DNA of 64,000 nucleotides, taken from NCBI RefSeq assembly GCF_028640845.1, contig NC_080542.1:149171298-149235297 (forward strand). Direction: 5' to 3'. Made by a program: the position numbers and the translations under genes. The stretch comes from Ahaetulla prasina (Eukaryota; Chordata; Lepidosauria; Squamata; Colubridae). The notes below the pieces were generated by a model, which saw only the letters and a program-made list of their open reading frames with translations, ran no database searches and had not been told where the DNA came from. The first letter of the stretch is position 1. Each line of letters starts with the position of its first letter. Positions 1 to 10,200 of this stretch are shown piece by piece.

Positions 1-43
1 ATCCAAAGGCTAGTCGGTTGGTAATTATGATTAATATAGGCAT

Positions 44-400
44 GCCCTCAACAACCGTTCGTTTAGTGACCAAAGTTAGAACGGCACTGAACAAACTGAT
101 GTACGGCATTCACATCGATGACCATTGCAGCATTCCCAGGATGACATGATCAAAATTCAGGTGCTTGGTAACAGACTCATATTTATGACGGTCACAGCGT
201 CCCTGGGGTCATGCGCCCTGTCAAGCAAAGTCAGTGGGGAATCCAGATTTACTTAACAACCCATTTAGTAGCTTAACAACCACAGTGATTGGTTTTAGCG
301 ATGACAAAGTTCTTCAAATGGTGCGCAACTCTTGTAATAGCCTTGTTAGCAATGGAAACTGAGCTTGGTTGCTGTTATAAGTCGAGAACTGCTTATGGTT
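44..400 (+). mobile_element. Tigger-like MITE copy
   Basis: Diverged, nearly full copy of a 370-400 bp non-autonomous element found about 18 times here. It carries the family landmarks in order: a start with 'gtttagtgacc', 'gatcaaaattcag', 'catatttatgacgg', 'acttaacaacc', and an end resembling 'ataagtcgagaactgc'. The family's ends are inverted (CAGGTAGTCCTCGACTTAC) and sit next to TA, as in pogo/Tigger elements. It encodes nothing. The Tigger assignment is inferred from the ends. Confidence 0.6.
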
Positions 401-458
401 TGCCCCCAGGCCCCAAATCCCTTCAATATTAATGGGAATTTATTGAAGAGAAAGAAAC

Positions 459-661
459 TCAGAGCTTGAGAGGGAGAACCTCAAAACAGGTTAATTTTTT
501 TGGCTTGAGGGTAGGAAAGGAAAGAATTGACTCTCCAAACACTGCTAGGCTGTGCTTCGTTGGGGATGATGGGTATTGATAGCTTTGGTGAACCATAAAG
601 TGAAAACGGCAGAAGAGGCAAGAATTCCTGGCTGGTTGGCCATTTTGTTCCCTTGCTGTTA
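459..661. other. Intergenic, nothing recognised
   Basis: Short spacer between two MITE copies. A minus-strand open frame crosses it but has no recognisable domain and runs into the neighbouring repeat, so it is not called as a gene. Confidence 0.5.
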
Positions 662-1018
662 GGTCAAGGTAGTATACTCCATATAGGCAAGTCTTTACTT
701 TACAGCTACAATTGAGCCCAAACTTTATGTTGTTAAATGAGGAATGTGTTGAAGGTGAGTTGTGTCCCATGTTACACAGTTGTTAAGTGAATCACTGCAG
801 GTGTTAAATTTAATCATGCGAATCCAACTTTCCTGTTGACTTCACTTGTTCCCTGAGCCCAGGACACTGCAACCGTCATTAATACGAGTCGGTCTGAATT
901 TTGATTCCATGTGACTATAGGGATGCTGCAACGGACACAAGTGTGGAAAACAGTCTCGTTTTTGGGCCTGTTGTAACTTCAAATGGTCACTAAGTGAACC
1001 GTCATAAGCCAACGACCA
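662..1018 (-). mobile_element. Tigger-like MITE copy
   Basis: Reverse-oriented copy of the same MITE: 'acaattgagcccaaac' near the start, 'ttgttaagtgaatc' in the middle, and 'ggtcactaagtgaacc' near the end. Confidence 0.6.
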
Positions 1019-1169
1019 CAGAAATAATACAATGCAGCCTGTCTTTTGGGATATGGGGAAAGTGGATCAGATGTCCCATGGCTGAAAGGGAGTCAAGTTC
1101 CCCATGCAGCCTGTCTCAAGCTCCTCCCCTTTAAGATGGGTGGCCTTCAATTCTGGGGGTTGAAGTCCA

Positions 1170-1430
1170 CCCATCTTAAAGAATAGAATAGAATATTTTA
1201 TTGGCCAAGTGTGATTGGACACAGAAGGAATTTGTCTTGGTGCATATGCTCTCAGTGTACATAAAAGAAAAGATACCTTCATCAAGGTACAACATTTACA
1301 GCAGAAATGATGGTCATAGAGTACAAAATTAACACTTAATGATACAACGCTTAATGATAAGCATAGGGTACAAATATGCTAAAGGGGAGTATGTTATGAT
1401 AAATATGTTAAAGGGGAGTAGTTTGACAAC
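1170..1430 (-). mobile_element. Snake LINE 3' tail with short AATAG tract
   Basis: Contains 'tattggccaagtgtgattgg', 'ggaatttgtcttggtgcat' and 'gctctcagtgtacataaaag' next to a short GAATA run. The same tail recurs at 47.7, 50.5 and 55.9 kb. Linking it to the CR1-L3 family that seeds AATAG microsatellites in snakes rests on published descriptions of those genomes. Confidence 0.55.
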
Positions 1431-1693
1431 TTCTGGTTTGAGTGCCTAACGGACCCAAAAGGTTCTTATCCTGGTGGTAGAGCAGACCATCCTGGACCCC
1501 TAAAGGAGAGTCATAGTGGCTTGCACAAACCATGTTGGCTTGGGGAGTTGGGAGGAAGCCAGGTGACTGAAGAATTTCAGGCTTTACTTCTGAACTGCAC
1601 ATTCTTGCTGTCCTGTTGCAGCTGCTTTGCGCAAAGTGAGGAGTCCGCCAAGATGTGCTAGCAATTTCACATGTGAGATGCCTGGATACATGT

Positions 1694-2062
1694 ACAGATA
1701 GTCCTCGATTTATAACGGTGTGTTTAGCGACCATTCAAAGTCACAACGGCACTGGGGAAAAAAGGGACTTAGGACCATGTTTCACACTTATGGGCTTCAC
1801 AAGGAGGCCTACAGTTGCGCGACCGAAATTCAAGATGCTTGGCAACTGATTCATACTTATGACCATTGGTGCATCCCCCGGGGGTCTCGCAATTTCCTTT
1901 AGAGACCAAAGTCAAGGAAGCCAGATTCACTTCATGACCGTTGTTCCAGACTTTTATCAACCATGGCGATTTGCTGAACAACAGTGGCAAGGGAGATTGT
2001 AAAATGGGACAAAACTCACCGAGTTGACCTTTGTCTCACTTAACAACACATATTTTTGTCGT
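1694..2062 (+). mobile_element. Tigger-like MITE copy
   Basis: Begins 'cagatagtcctcgattta' and carries the internal landmarks of the family. It abuts the CpG-rich promoter region of gene A. Confidence 0.65.
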
Positions 2063-2089
2063 AGGTTCGGGGACTACCATGTATCAGCT

Positions 2090-2480
2090 CTTGAGGTCCA
2101 AGGCGATCTTCCTCCCGACCGCCAGGGCGGCGCTAGTCCGAGCTCTCAAGAAGAGACGCTCTTTCGCCGCCTCGGCTCTCTGGTCGGACCCGGCGCATGC
2201 GCGCGAAGCGGCCAGCCTTCCGAGTGCGCGGCGTTGCGGCAGTCGAGACAAAGGCGGCCCCACGGGAACGTCCGGGCGGGGGAGGGGTGGGCGCGGCCAG
2301 GTAGCGCAAAACGGGTGGAACACCGGGGATCGCGACTCCCGAGGGAGGCTGGGTCTACGGCTCGGGAGCCAGCCGCTCATCGGCAACCGAGCGCCCTTTG
2401 GATGCCTTCCCAGAATCCTCCGCGGCGAGGACGGTGTTTCTGGGATCGCCGTTCGATAACGAGGGTTAGCCCGTCTAGAA
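2090..2480 (+). promoter_or_regulatory. CpG-rich promoter region, gene A
   Basis: Dense CpG dinucleotides in an otherwise AT-rich, CpG-poor neighbourhood, 1.4-1.9 kb upstream of the first coding exon of gene A. Open frames across it have no domain and are a by-product of GC richness. The likely arrangement is a non-coding first exon here spliced to the exon starting at 3891, but the transcription start is inferred. Confidence 0.6.
2193..2202. promoter_or_regulatory. NRF1-type palindrome
   Basis: GCGCATGCGC, the perfect NRF1 consensus palindrome, within the gene A CpG island. The same 10-mer occurs in the gene C promoter at 38313-38322. Confidence 0.55.
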
Positions 2481-3574
2481 AAACGGGTGGTGTTTGTTTC
2501 CGGTGCAAGACCCCCGCCCCAAAAAGTTTGGGGAGGGGGCTCTTATAGAAGACCTCGAGGGGTATCGGGTGCCTTTTGCGCGGAATTCACCGGGTGCGTC
2601 TTTGCCCGATTGCGCCTGGCGGCTTGGCCTCTCCCGGAAATCTCCATTTTTGGCTGGGATTTTTTTTTTGCCGCCTGGCTTTGCAGGTCTTCACCTTCGC
2701 GTCCGAATTTAGATCCCTCCCCCCTTTTCCGGGAGTCCTCTGTGTTCTTCCCCCGTTTCTTTGGGGGAGGGTTTCAAGCTTTTAAAGGAAGGGGTTTGTC
2801 CTAGCAATTCTTCCAAGGGTGGGGCTGGACTAGAACACTTCCAAAGCCTCTTCCCGACGTAGCCTTCTGTAAATGATCTGCCCTGGGAATGTTTCTTTCT
2901 TTCTTGCATTGAGAAAAAGTGGGGGTTGGTGGTTCAGAGAGGCATCAGTTGCAATGATGGATCCAGCTGAGTAAAGGAGGGTTATATGTCGGGTTCTCCT
3001 GGAAAAATACAATTTTTTTCCAGCCTATCTTCTTTTTTCTTCTTTCCATTTACAAACAGCTCAAAGGTCTAAGTCTCCCCCAGCGGTGCCCTTTGGCCTT
3101 TTTTTTGCGCAATCCTTTTCATCGTTGGGTTATTCTGTGGTAGGAAGAGAAGTAAGTATCCTTTGTCCGTGTTTTTTGTTTTTTCCCTAAAACGACCCTG
3201 TAATGTAGGCTAGATGAGTGAGTGAAGTTGAACCCAGATCTCCCTTGGCCTTTTCTGTCACTTAAGTTGCATTGGAGACAAATGTCTTGTGTGTCTAATC
3301 ACACTTGGCCAAATAAACATATTCTATTCCAGGATATTAAGCACAGCATACTCCACTGCTCTCTGTCCTTTGCCATTGGCTGTAATGGAGTTGTAGTCTC
3401 CCAGTCTGAGAGTACGCCAGTGGCCGTGGGGGTTAGATGATTAGACTGTATTTTCTGAGTTGTTAGAAACTTAATGTGTGGTTTATGTGGCCATGCTGGT
3501 AATAGGCTTTTCCTAATGTTTCTCGACTGTTAACAAGCAAATGTCCACCAATGAGGACTAGAAACTATCTAAAT

Positions 3575-3707
3575 CAGGGTATCAAACTAATGGCCCGTGG
3601 GCTGGATGCGTCATGTGCTGGACACACCCACCCCAGCTTAATGAAGTGGAAAGAATTCATGATATGTCACGTGATGACAATGTGACGCCGCAAGTTTGAC
3701 ACCCCCG
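3575..3707 (+). mobile_element. hAT-type MITE with 8-bp TSD
   Basis: Ends 'cagggtatcaaact' and 'gtttgacacccccg' are inverted copies of each other. Flanking 8-mers atctaaat (3567-3574) and atctaaac (3708-3715) match at 7 of 8 positions, the target-site duplication length of hAT elements. Confidence 0.75.
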
Positions 3708-3978
3708 ATCTAAACGTAGAACTGGAAAACGTAGGGACTGGGGTTGGATGACTTAAACTTCTCAAGCAGAATACAGATGGTTAAATCTTAGCAGTGGGTG
3801 ACAAGTAGCTCAGTTGAACTTTGCAGTTCTTGAAATGATGCATGTCTGAATTTGGTGAAGAGTTGTGTGCAAATTCCTCTTTCCCTGTAGCCCGAAAAGC
3901 GAACTACGGGTGCAAGCGAGCCTCAGGGTTGGCCTCCCTTCTGCCTTGAGAGACTTCAAACCGGCGTGGGATGGGGAA

Positions 3979-4299
3979 ATGAAGGTCAGGAACTCGGAAA
4001 CATCTGCTGGATCTGCCATGTCTGCAGGAGAAGCCCAGGAGGCCGCAATGGATCCCCCCAATGCCCAATTGCTCCATCTGGAGCAGAGGATGGTGGCGGC
4101 CGAGCAGAAGTGGATGGGCTGCGAGAAAGCCGTGATGGAAATGGGGAGCCAGCTGGAGAGCAAATTGGCCGTATTGGGGACCATCTTGGAGGAAAACAGC
4201 CTGTTGCAGCGGAGGTTGGAGAACCTTGAGAGCCTGATGAAGAACCGGAACTTCTGGATCTTGCGATTTCCTCCAGGATTTAAAGGAGAAGTCCCTAAG
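3979..4299 (+). CDS. Gene A exon: DUF3669-type domain
   Basis: Exon probably begins at 3891 after 'ttccctgtag'; the first in-frame ATG is at 3979. It encodes 107 aa ending in the family hallmark [19 protein letters not shown], then [14 protein letters not shown], with donor AAG|GTAACC. Compared with gene C it lacks the [10 protein letters not shown] segment, which may be lost or lie on an unseen upstream exon. Confidence 0.82.
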
Positions 4300-7200
4300 G
4301 TAACCTCTGCCCCACTGGCCTGATTCAGAGAAGACTCAGAACTCAGCAGAATGGTTTGGGAGGAGGCTTTACAAAGCGTGACTGGACTTGTAGATGAACC
4401 ATCACCAGTGAAGTTTAGTTCTGCCTTACAGCTCAGCGTGCGAAAGAAATTCTGTGGAATTCAGTTAGCATTATGGTTTATCTTTCCCAAATTACAATGA
4501 GAAGCCTTTACAGGGAATCACATTTTGCTGTGATTTTTGAGAAGGCAGATTAGCTAGTTGAAAACAGGAAGATCATCCACTCTCCAATTTATGACTGGTA
4601 AGGAAAAAAATGATGACAGATGGAGTTATTTAGAATTTAGGCATCTTCAGATTCTGTAGCTGTAAATGGTAGTCTGTCAAAGAACAAACTGCTTGCTTAA
4701 AAGCTAGTCATTTAAATTTTTTGTAAGCCGCCTAGAGTTCGTGAGTAGATGGCCACATAAATTCTCTAAATATATATCAATAAATAATACGTTGCCAGCT
4801 AGAGGTTTGCGAATTTTTAGAATCGAAAAGGTTAGGATTTTGCTTGGGATCTAGTATGAAAATACAGAAGGGAAATGGGATTGACTTGATGGAAGATGCA
4901 CAGTGATTTTTTTTAGCCATCTTGCTTTTTCTAGGTGCCCTTGAACTTCAGTGATGCTTCGGTCCATTTCAATGAGCAGGAATGGAGGAACCTAGAAGAG
5001 TGGCAGAGAGAGCTTTATAGAACTGTCATGAGGAGCAACTATGACATGCTGGTCTCATTGGGTAAGGACTTTGATCTCTTGTCTATATGTTGACTGAGTT
5101 ATCCTCTGTGCACGTTGCTTAAATGGCCTGGTTTCCTAACAACCTGTCTCCTTTCCTATGGTATAGATCATGCCATTTCCAAGCCTGATATCCTATCCCA
5201 GATGGACCAAGGGGAGGAAGTGCACATGGAGGAGTCAGAAGTCTTGGAGAATAGGGAAATGCCTAAAGATCCCAGCTGCACAGGTATGTTAATGGCACTG
5301 ACAGACGAAGCTCTCATTTCTAAATAATCTTCCACTTTATTGCTGGATTTGTTGTCGGTAGGAAGAGAAAGAACAATCCAAGGCAATTCCTAGACTTCAG
5401 TTTCCTTATATCTGCTGCTTCCTTATATCTGCTATTTCCTTATATCAGGGCCTGAACTTGTATATTACTTCATTACTGACTGTTTACTTTCCTGTGGACT
5501 AAGATATGTTGGCATGTATGCATTGAAAGACAGAAGTTATAATAAAAATAAATGCCCCATGTTCAGAATACCCTGTGCTTCTGATGGAATGGACAATCCC
5601 AGAACCTGATGCTATAATATGTTTTTTTACTCTTTTGTGTCCTTGTTGCTGTCCAAGCTTGTTTCTTGCAGTCGTTTCATGACCCATCAGTTCTAGAAGG
5701 GAGGAGGGTATGGGAGGATTGTGGGATGCTTGGTGCTCTCTGAGCTTGTTTTCTTGCAGACATTTCATGACCCAACCAGGGTATGTCATCAGTGTTAGAA
5801 TGGAGTGGGGTTCACTCTGTTTATATACAATAACATGCCTTGTAATGTTGGAAGGTGGAGGATTTTTACTCTTTGCACTTCCTCAATTAGGAGAAAACAA
5901 TGCCCCCACCAATAGTGGAAGGGGAAGCTATCCTATACAGCAGGTAGTCCTTTCTTAAAAACCAGTCACTTAGCAATTGAAGTTACGATGGATCTCTTCA
6001 GAGCTACTTCCAGTTTGGCTTCTCTATGGTCACAGGGATCATATTCTGGGCACTTGGCGACTAGCTTGCATTTTTGGTGTTTTTTGCTGCTTTCCAGCGT
6101 TTACTCCTGGGTTCTGGCAAAAAGTGCTCATTGAGTAAAATTTATTCATTTAATGACAGAGGCATTTGCAATATGGCTATGGTGTTTCCTTAAGAGGTGT
6201 CTCAAAAAAGTTTGTAAAATCAGGACGGATCATAGTGACCTGCTTAACAACCACCGCAATTTACAACCATAATTCCAGGCTCAATTATGGTTGTAAATCA
6301 AAGACTGCTTGTATAAACAGAGCAAATCCTTCCAGTATCAATGATGTTACCTAGTCAGATAAACGTCTGCAAGAAAATAATCAAGGATTAAACAATTCTT
6401 GGATATGGATATTCTCTTCTATTTACTAATCTTGGTTGCTGTTGTTTTCCTTCTCGGTGTGCAGCTTCCCCGGTTGATGTGGCAGAGGTTTCTTCTGGAG
6501 ATGGAGAGGCCGAGGAAGAAACTAACCTGTTTGTTGATGTAGCAGATGCTTCTTCTGGGGATGGAGAGGCTGAGGAAGAAACAAACCTGTTTGTTGATGT
6601 AGCAGATGCTTCCTCTGGTGATGGAGAAGCGGAGGAAGAAAGTAGTTTGTTTGTTGATCAAGAGAATTGCTATGAAATGAGTTTCATTGATAGCGCTGGC
6701 CTTGGTGAGTTTTTGTTCCTTAATATTTGCCCACTGAGCGTCAGCCATCGACCCACATCCTTTTGTGGTGTAATGTAACAAATCGTACACAAATCCCTTT
6801 ACGATGTGGCTAGTTTACTGGATCCTGTCCCCAAAGCTGGTAATTTGTATTCATGTATTTACCTGTCAGGTGGCCAAGATCAAACTGTGAAATTTGCTAT
6901 TGGATATGACAATAACCAATTTAGTTATTTCTAAAAGATTGGAGAAATGAATGGAGGATCTGATGATTACTGCCCACAGATGCCATATTTTCAGGAACAG
7001 CTATCAAGCAACAATAATGGAAGAAGGCTGTCATTCTTCTGTCTGCTTGCTGGCAAGCTTCTTAGAGATACTTGCCATTTTGCAAGATAGCTGTTAGCCT
7101 GATCCAGTCTTCGTGTCATTATGTTGTTATACTTTTCAGATGGAAGAATGTGGTAACATTTTCTTTCATGCTTGTCCTGGCAAACATGGTGTTTTTTTTT

Positions 7201-10200
7201 ATTAAGCAATGATTTATCATGCTTTAAAAATACTTGGTCTTTACCAATTTGTCTACCACAAAGTCCTGCTTTTAGGTCAGAATGTTCCTAGAGGAATGAC
7301 TTTATACAGGTCTATTTCTTCCTTAAGCATTTAGGCCAAACTTCAGCGGAGGTAGCTCTTTTAGGATCTTGAGATAGGAAATTTAATTTGATCCCAGAAT
7401 ATAATATTAATGCATTTTATGCACGTTAGTACTAGGTAAACTATGTTATATCAAATAAAAAGATATTGTTGTTTAATTCCCATTTGAAATCATTTGGGGT
7501 CTAATTCTCTTTATTCCACAAAGAATATCAGATTGTTCGTCATAATATCAAGGAAGAAAAAGAAGAACTGCATATTAAGGAGGAACCATGGTCTCCTGGA
7601 AGCCCCAGCAGTGATGAATGTGAGTGTAGTAATAGTGGAAATTTTTGGTATTCCTGGGAATCTTAATTGGGGTGAATGGAATATTCCAGGAATTCGAATT
7701 GCTGTCCTCCATTACTGCCTGATATACTCCTATGTGAAATGGATTTGGCATTTTCTTCATGATGTTCTATTTTAAAGATGTGGAATGAGAGGACAAAGAA
7801 TGGCATCTCAAGACAATTTAAATTGTGGCAGGGAAGAAAGTGGAGCCTACAAGCATTTCAAGCTACTATGGTTTCTACTGATAGCTCATGGAAGACCTTC
7901 TGCCTGCTGCATTGGGGTCTGAGGAAGTGAAACAGAGTTGACCTTTCTGCTATTATCTCTTGTGCACAGATCCACCTGTTGCAGTCACCATTAAACAAGA
8001 AGAGGAGTTGTGTGTCGAGGATCAGGAGGGTTTGGCTTCACTTGGTGAGTGCTGGGTAATAATGGCAAAGTACAGCAATTATTTAGCATAACCAGGCTTT
8101 CCTAAATTTGAAGGAGTATTTAGTCCTTAATGATGCAGAGAATGAATTCCACATGGTAAGTATAACATTTTTTGGTTACATACCTTGAAAATGTTCACAA
8201 ATACAGATACGTTTCCCCAAAAATAAGACCCAACCAAAAAATAAGCCATAGCATGATTTTTCAGGATGCTTGTATAAGCCCTATCCCAAAAATAAGCTCT
8301 AGTTGAGATTGTCAGCCAGATGGACACATTTAGTGTGTCTGTTGCAACACACGACAGACGCATTGAATCATAAAATAATATATAATTAAATATAAAAATA
8401 TTGGCATTAATTCTTAAATGATAATATAAATTATAATAAGTATTTGTAAATACCCAATTGGGCACCTTTGGACGAAAGGTAAACGCTTATGTAAACAGAT
8501 GAGACTTATTCCCGAATGACCAGTCAGAGTAGACACAATGCACATGTGTTGTAATGGCCATACTGAATGACTCCTATGAAATAAACGTTTCGTGCCTGCA
8601 ATTTTTCATCCCTTTTTTGTGCCATTCTTAACTGTCACCAAATGTCATCATTTTGTTGCCACTCTGTCTTGTAAGTCTTCAATTAAAACTTGATTTAATG
8701 CAGACATATCAAACAGCTGCAGGCCGGATGGACACAGACTGCTGCTCCAGAGATAATGAGGACTGGCCTCTGTGGCCCTGGCCCAGCTTGGCCGGCTGTC
8801 CCCCTGCCACATGCACAGGCAGTGAGCACACAGGACCAACGGTGTCCAGCAGTAGCCGTAGCCCACCACCTCCTTGCTGGAGCACTTGGGCTGCACAGCC
8901 CGCACAACACAAATGAGTCCAAGAGTTGTGACCGCCAGGCTGGCCCTCCAAGCAGCAGGTAGCCACCTGCCCACTCCATCCCACCATTGGTCTTTGCTTG
9001 CTTGTGACTGTGATGAGGTAGGGACCGTGCCTCTTCCAAGGGCAACCACAATGCTGATGCAGGGTCAGGGTTCCAAGGAACACCCACAACGAAATAAAGC
9101 TGAGGCTTGAGGTTCCTCCAAGTTCCAATTTATTAGAGATGTCATGTTGGCACAGCTGGGAAAACTGGAAACTGAAAGCTTCCAGGTTTTTCATACCCAG
9201 TTGACAGTTCACAGCCCTGCCCCACACCCACAAGTTCATCTCATTGTCTAATCAACTCTTCACACTCAACTGGCAGTCTACATCAGATGCAGGCAAAAGT
9301 CCTTGAATACGGAATGTTGTTATGACTAACTTCCTACTGCTCCAACAACAACCCCCTCCCAACTTCCCCAGCTAAAATATGTGGCAGTTAAGAAGCAAAA
9401 AGAAAATTGCCTTCCAAAACTGACAACAGTCCTTAACGAAATCGAGTTTGTCACCCCTGATTTAATGATAGATTTAAAGGGAATAATATTTTCACCCCCA
9501 GACAAGATGAGTGCAAAAAGAAAGAGTTATTCCGTCGAGTTCAAGAAAGGAATCGTGGAAGACTCTTGGGGCAGGAATCTTACGGCTTTCTGCAATGAGA
9601 AGAAGTTGGATCTCCGAATGGTCCGAAAATGGCGAGCAGAATACAATAACCTCAGTCAACAGTTGGACAAAGGAAATGCTAAGAAGCGCAAGTGTGGATC
9701 AGGTCGGCAGCCATTATTTCCTGAACTGGAAGATATCATCTATGAATGGGTTGCTGACAGGAGAGCAAAGGCTTTGGTTGTGCATAGAGCTGATATTCAA
9801 GCATTTGCCCTTGTAATGGCACCACAGTTAGAAATATCTCCAGAAGAATTTAAAGCATCACCACGCTGGCTCAATGACTTCCTTCAGCGATATGAACTGT
9901 CTCTAAGATCGACAACACTGTTCAGGCTGGAAGATACTGAACTTATTAAACGTGCACTTGCATTCAAGTCCTTTGTTGATGGCATTGATTTTTCTAAATA
10001 TCAACTCTCCAACATGATTGCTATGGATGAAACTGCAGTGATTATGGGCCAAGGATCTCAAACGACAATTGATCAGAGGGGTGCCTCATCAATCTACATT
10101 CCCTCCACTGGTTACGAAAGTGCACGTGTTACCTGTATTTTGGCAATTTGTCTGAATGGAAAGAAAGCACCACCTCTAATCATCACTAAGGGGAAGAGAA

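Noticed and set aside
2024..2804. Several overlapping GC-rich open frames at 2.0-2.8 kb
   Set aside because: They lie in a CpG island in many frames on both strands, with no domain and no codon bias; a by-product of few stop codons in GC-rich DNA.
9381..9506. Upstream extension of the pogo ORF to 9381
   Set aside because: These codons come from an antisense LTR and a hAT MITE inserted later; the real start is ATG 9507.
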